NCBI GenBank assembly: GCA_003056085.1
Contig: LSNK01000002.1
Coordinates: 174,575 to 207,056, forward strand
Length of the DNA: 32,482 nt
Reading direction: 5' to 3'
Source: Parcubacteria group bacterium M6-OD1-1
GTDB lineage: Bacteria > Patescibacteriota > Minisyncoccia > GWC2-36-17 > M10-OD1-4
Below, in pieces: positions 30,492-32,482 of this stretch (positions are counted from its first letter, which is position 1; every line of letters starts with the position of its first letter). Position numbers and translations under genes: made by a program. Under the pieces are notes generated by a model. The model did no database searches and was not told the origin of the DNA. It worked only from the letters and a program-made list of their open reading frames with translations.

Positions 30492-30959
30492 AGAAATACT
30501 AACCTTTGCTCGAACCTATTTTGAAAAGCAATCGCGGAGCGATTAATCTCTTTCACGCGCCGAGCGCGTGGTGGCTCTAAACAATGTCTTACGCGCGGAG
30601 CGCGTGGTAACTCTCCGCGCCATCGCCTCCGCTAAAGCTACGGCGACCGCCCGACCAAAACCATTTCCTTTCAATTTTTTGTCGTGCTCCTCCCCAAACC
30701 CCTCCGCCGACAGGCGAAAAAAGAAAGGTAAGGAAATGGTTTTGTCGGTCGGGTTCGCTACAGAAATCTCAAAACAACTCACTAAAACAAGTTTTATTGC
30801 TTACGCAATACCGCTCGTTGTTTCGCTATTCCTTTGCGAACTGTGGCGCTACGCCTGTGGTAAATCGTCCATCCGCTCACTCACGAGAAACACCTGCGCA
30901 TTAACTACTCACTTCGTTCGTAAGCCTCTACGGTATTCTCGTGGCTCGCTTGGCTTTGA
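30492..30959. other. Non-coding, hairpin-rich, GC-richer stretch
   Basis: No convincing gene. Small palindromes follow one another: AATCGC-GGA-GCGATT (30530-30544), CACGCGC-CGA-GCGCGTG (30554-30570), ACGCGC-GGA-GCGCGT (30591-30605). A large inverted repeat pairs 30650-30670 with 30730-30753 (one 3-nt indel), and CACGAGA / TCTCGTG pair near 30890-30942. Open frames across it (for example 30568-30963 plus and 30543-30782 minus) have low-complexity, basic, palindrome-derived translations and no family resemblance. Confidence 0.6.
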
Positions 30960-31436
30960 TTAAAGTTTAGTAATAAGTCTTGGTATATTATTTTGTCCCC
31001 AATCAATTAACTCCGTAAACCGTAAATAGAAACCAAATAGATCAACCATGCGAAAATCCTTCCACTTGTGTCCATGGTCTTCTAACTCCTTAATTTCACG
31101 CACAATATATTCCTTGAGATTTTCTTGTGCTAATTTGTAGACTTCTGCTATGTTATTGGTGGTTATTGTTACTTCACTTGCGTAACCTCGTTTTGTGTCT
31201 TTGGAAAATTGTTTAAAAAATGACTGGCTGTAAACTCTTTCATCACCTCCATAAAAATTAAGCATTGTACTACCCAAACTGTCTTGTCTTGTCATGGTTA
31301 TATAGCCGAGCTCCTTGTCGTTTACTTCGTCGTTCATTGTGAGTTCAAAACCAAGTTTTGAATAAAAATCTTTCACAGTCTCTAAGTCTGGAACATGTAA
31401 TTCAATTATTAAATTGTTTCTTATTGGATTTTTCAT
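30960..31436 (-). CDS. Glyoxalase/bleomycin-resistance (VOC) family protein
   Basis: Small protein of 158 residues with the vicinal-oxygen-chelate fold. Start chosen at ATG 31436 (MKNPIRNNLIIELHVPDLET); the longer frame from 31466 would run into the RidA-like gene. The first module shows ELHVPDLETVKDFYSKLGFEL, the classic beta-alpha opening; the second ends DLFGFYLRFTELIDWGQ, similar to the D-P-x-G-x-x-I/L-x-F tail of the family. Potential metal ligands such as His in ELHVP and Glu in FTELI are present. The substrate is unknown. It lies directly downstream of the RidA-like gene and may be co-transcribed with it. Confidence 0.82.
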   Translation of the reverse strand: MKNPIRNNLIIELHVPDLETVKDFYSKLGFELTMNDEVNDKELGYITMTRQDSLGSTMLNFYGGDERVYSQSFFKQFSKDTKRGYASEVTITTNNIAEVYKLAQENLKEYIVREIKELEDHGHKWKDFRMVDLFGFYLRFTELIDWGQNNIPRLITKL

Positions 31437-31443
31437 ATTTTTA

Positions 31444-31836
31444 TTAACCCCTAATTGCAATAACATCTATCTCAATATCACAACCCTCATGAACTGTGTT
31501 GGAAATTTCTATGAGAGTTGAGACTGGCTTTGATTTTTTAAAGTATTTGTTTCTAATTGGAGAAATTTTTGAAAAGTCTTTTATATCTTTGATATAAATC
31601 ACGGCTTTTACAACATCATCCAAAGATGAGCCTGCTTCTTTCAAGATATTGTCAATTGCCTCAAAAATAAATTCTGTTTGTTTTTCAATATTGTTCGGAG
31701 TAATTGCTTTGCCGTTCTTTGCTGCAATTTGTCCTGTTATAAAAATCATTTCTTTGTCCCCGATAGGAACTGCAATTCCGTGAGAATATGTTTTTTTGGC
31801 TTTTGAACCTTTTGGTATTAATATTTTATTGTTCAT
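31444..31836 (-). CDS. RidA-like (YjgF/YER057c/UK114) family protein
   Basis: Protein of 130 residues. The fold is clear: YSHGIAVPIGDKEMIFITGQ, then NIEKQTEFIFEAIDNILKEAG, VVKAVIYIKDIKDFSKIS, and the final strand CDIEIDVIAI. In active RidA enamine/imine deaminases the Arg of P-A-R-S is catalytic (Arg105 in E. coli); here the segment reads KPVSTLIEI, with Ser106 at that place. Deaminase activity is therefore doubtful and the protein likely belongs to a non-RidA subfamily. It lies 3 nt downstream of the hydrolase gene and 7 nt upstream of the VOC gene's start on the same strand. Confidence 0.85.
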   Translation of the reverse strand: MNNKILIPKGSKAKKTYSHGIAVPIGDKEMIFITGQIAAKNGKAITPNNIEKQTEFIFEAIDNILKEAGSSLDDVVKAVIYIKDIKDFSKISPIRNKYFKKSKPVSTLIEISNTVHEGCDIEIDVIAIRG

Positions 31837-31839
31837 ATG

Positions 31840-32427
31840 CTATTTTTTGATTTTGTTTAATAATTCAGGAAATTCCTCTGTTCCCATATCGTTCAAAGTG
31901 AAATGTCCGTGCTTCTTAAATTCAACCTTTTCTATGTCGTCAATGTTGTTTAATATTCTATTAACACTTATTTGAATATCATTGTCATCGTCTTTACTTA
32001 CAAAAAGAGTGATTCCCTTGGTTTTGCTAACTAAATCTTTTTGCATTTCAAAATCAAAGAAGTCATTATCAACACCTTTTCTTTTTTCTGGGTCTAACCA
32101 CGGTGCAACTAAAACAACTTTCTCGACTTTTACATCATTTTCTGAAAGCCATCTCACTAAAAATCCGCCACCACAACTATGCCCGACTAAAATGGTTTCT
32201 GAATCAATATCAAATCTTTCAAACTCCTTTTTCCAAACAACATAGTCTGGCATATAAGCATTTGGTATTTCTAGTGAAACTGTTGGAATATTTAATATCA
32301 TCAGCTGCTTTGATAGCCACGGTAACCAATGACTATTGCTCAAAGTCGGATACTGGTCAGAATAATATTCATCTTCACTGCCAGCACCGTGTATTAAAAT
32401 TGCATTTTTTTGTTTGGTTTCTTTCAT
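31840..32427 (-). CDS. RBBP9/YdeN-like alpha/beta hydrolase
   Basis: Serine hydrolase of 195 residues. ILIHGAGS near residue 11 is the oxyanion region; GHSCGGGFLVRW at 82-93 contains the nucleophile Ser84; LFVSKDDDND near 141-150 supplies the acid; KKHGHFTLNDMGTEEFPELL (171-190) has the catalytic His175. The protein aligns along its length with insert 1 of LeuRS (ETILVGHSCG against NTILIGHSCG; VAPWLDPE against VAPWKDEN; MGTEEFPELL against MGTDKFPELL). Substrate unknown. It begins a three-gene cluster with RidA-like and VOC genes. Confidence 0.88.
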   Translation of the reverse strand: MKETKQKNAILIHGAGSEDEYYSDQYPTLSNSHWLPWLSKQLMILNIPTVSLEIPNAYMPDYVVWKKEFERFDIDSETILVGHSCGGGFLVRWLSENDVKVEKVVLVAPWLDPEKRKGVDNDFFDFEMQKDLVSKTKGITLFVSKDDDNDIQISVNRILNNIDDIEKVEFKKHGHFTLNDMGTEEFPELLNKIKK

Positions 32428-32431
32428 ATTT

Positions 32432-32482
32432 TTATTTTGTCAAATCTCCAACACTAACTCCAAGCGGTGTGTGCGTGGTCGG
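32432..32482 (-). CDS. Possible 3' end of a gene cut by the window edge
   Basis: The minus strand reads PTTHTPLGVSVGDLTK and stop in frame, ending 4 nt before the hydrolase start. Sixteen codons are too few to name a family; an upstream partner in the same operon is plausible. Confidence 0.35.
   Translation of the reverse strand, partial: PTTHTPLGVSVGDLTK

Noticed and set aside
30568-30963. 131-residue open frame on the plus strand and a 79-residue frame on the minus strand (30543-30782)
   Set aside because: Both run through palindromic, GC-richer sequence; translations are low-complexity and basic, with no family resemblance and no ribosome site.

Overview
The window is a low-GC bacterial chromosome segment with very compact housekeeping genes, standard stop-codon use, and many AT-rich hairpins between genes. 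The gene set suggests a member of the Patescibacteria (Candidate Phyla Radiation), probably a Parcubacteria/Paceibacteria-like lineage. Supporting signs are a shortened Mfd, a shortened Rel, an adenosylcobalamin-dependent ribonucleotide reductase beside a corrinoid adenosyltransferase but no other cobalamin genes, a DUF5652-like membrane protein, a leucyl-tRNA synthetase with extra inserted domains, and small secreted proteins of unknown function. This assignment is inferred from gene content; no phylogeny was run.

Layout. 180-9681 (minus) is a housekeeping run: cobO-like, nrdJ, ftsZ, ftsA, ybeY, yqeY-like, rpsU, HIT protein, hisS and lepB. 9773-13565 (plus) holds an LCP-family gene, pth and a mini-mfd, followed by a decayed second pth 3' end. 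13700-17079 (minus) is an accessory island: a membrane protein, two secreted or anchored unknowns, a CHAP-domain cell-wall hydrolase interrupted by a one-base frameshift, and a BrnT/BrnA-like toxin-antitoxin pair with an operator over its promoter. 17328-22511 (plus) holds dprA, topA and rel. 22508-24292 (minus) is parA-parB. 24400-24802 (plus) holds a candidate structured RNA joined directly to tRNA-Leu(CAA). 24.8-25.9 kb holds a 32-residue membrane mini-protein with its own promoter and terminator, plus two small envelope genes. 25917-29348 (minus) is leuS. 29605-30222 (plus) is a PaaX/Cas2-like regulator between two identical palindromes, followed by tRNA-Arg(CCU), a hairpin-rich non-coding stretch, and a minus-strand cluster of VOC, RidA-like and RBBP9-like genes.

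How the genes relate. cobO-like and nrdJ form a likely cofactor-enzyme pair, in which salvaged corrinoid becomes the AdoCbl needed for nucleotide reduction. ftsA and ftsZ drive division, and parA and parB chromosome segregation. rpsU, ybeY, hisS, leuS, pth and the tRNAs serve translation. The island at 13.7-16.4 kb looks like a cell-surface or secretion locus.

Most notable observations. (1) LeuRS carries a complete RBBP9-like serine-hydrolase domain inserted at the start of its editing domain, plus a Nudix-like domain at the editing-domain exit; a free paralogue of the hydrolase lies 2.5 kb beyond leuS. (2) A promoter-like element is followed by an approximately 270-nt region closed by a roughly 30-bp long-range stem and a T-run, consistent with an unrecognised structured RNA. 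(3) Two secreted-protein genes share an upstream cassette with a covarying 5' hairpin and 10-bp homopolymers between possible -35 and -10 boxes. (4) Several dispersed palindrome families are present, one with compensatory base changes between copies.
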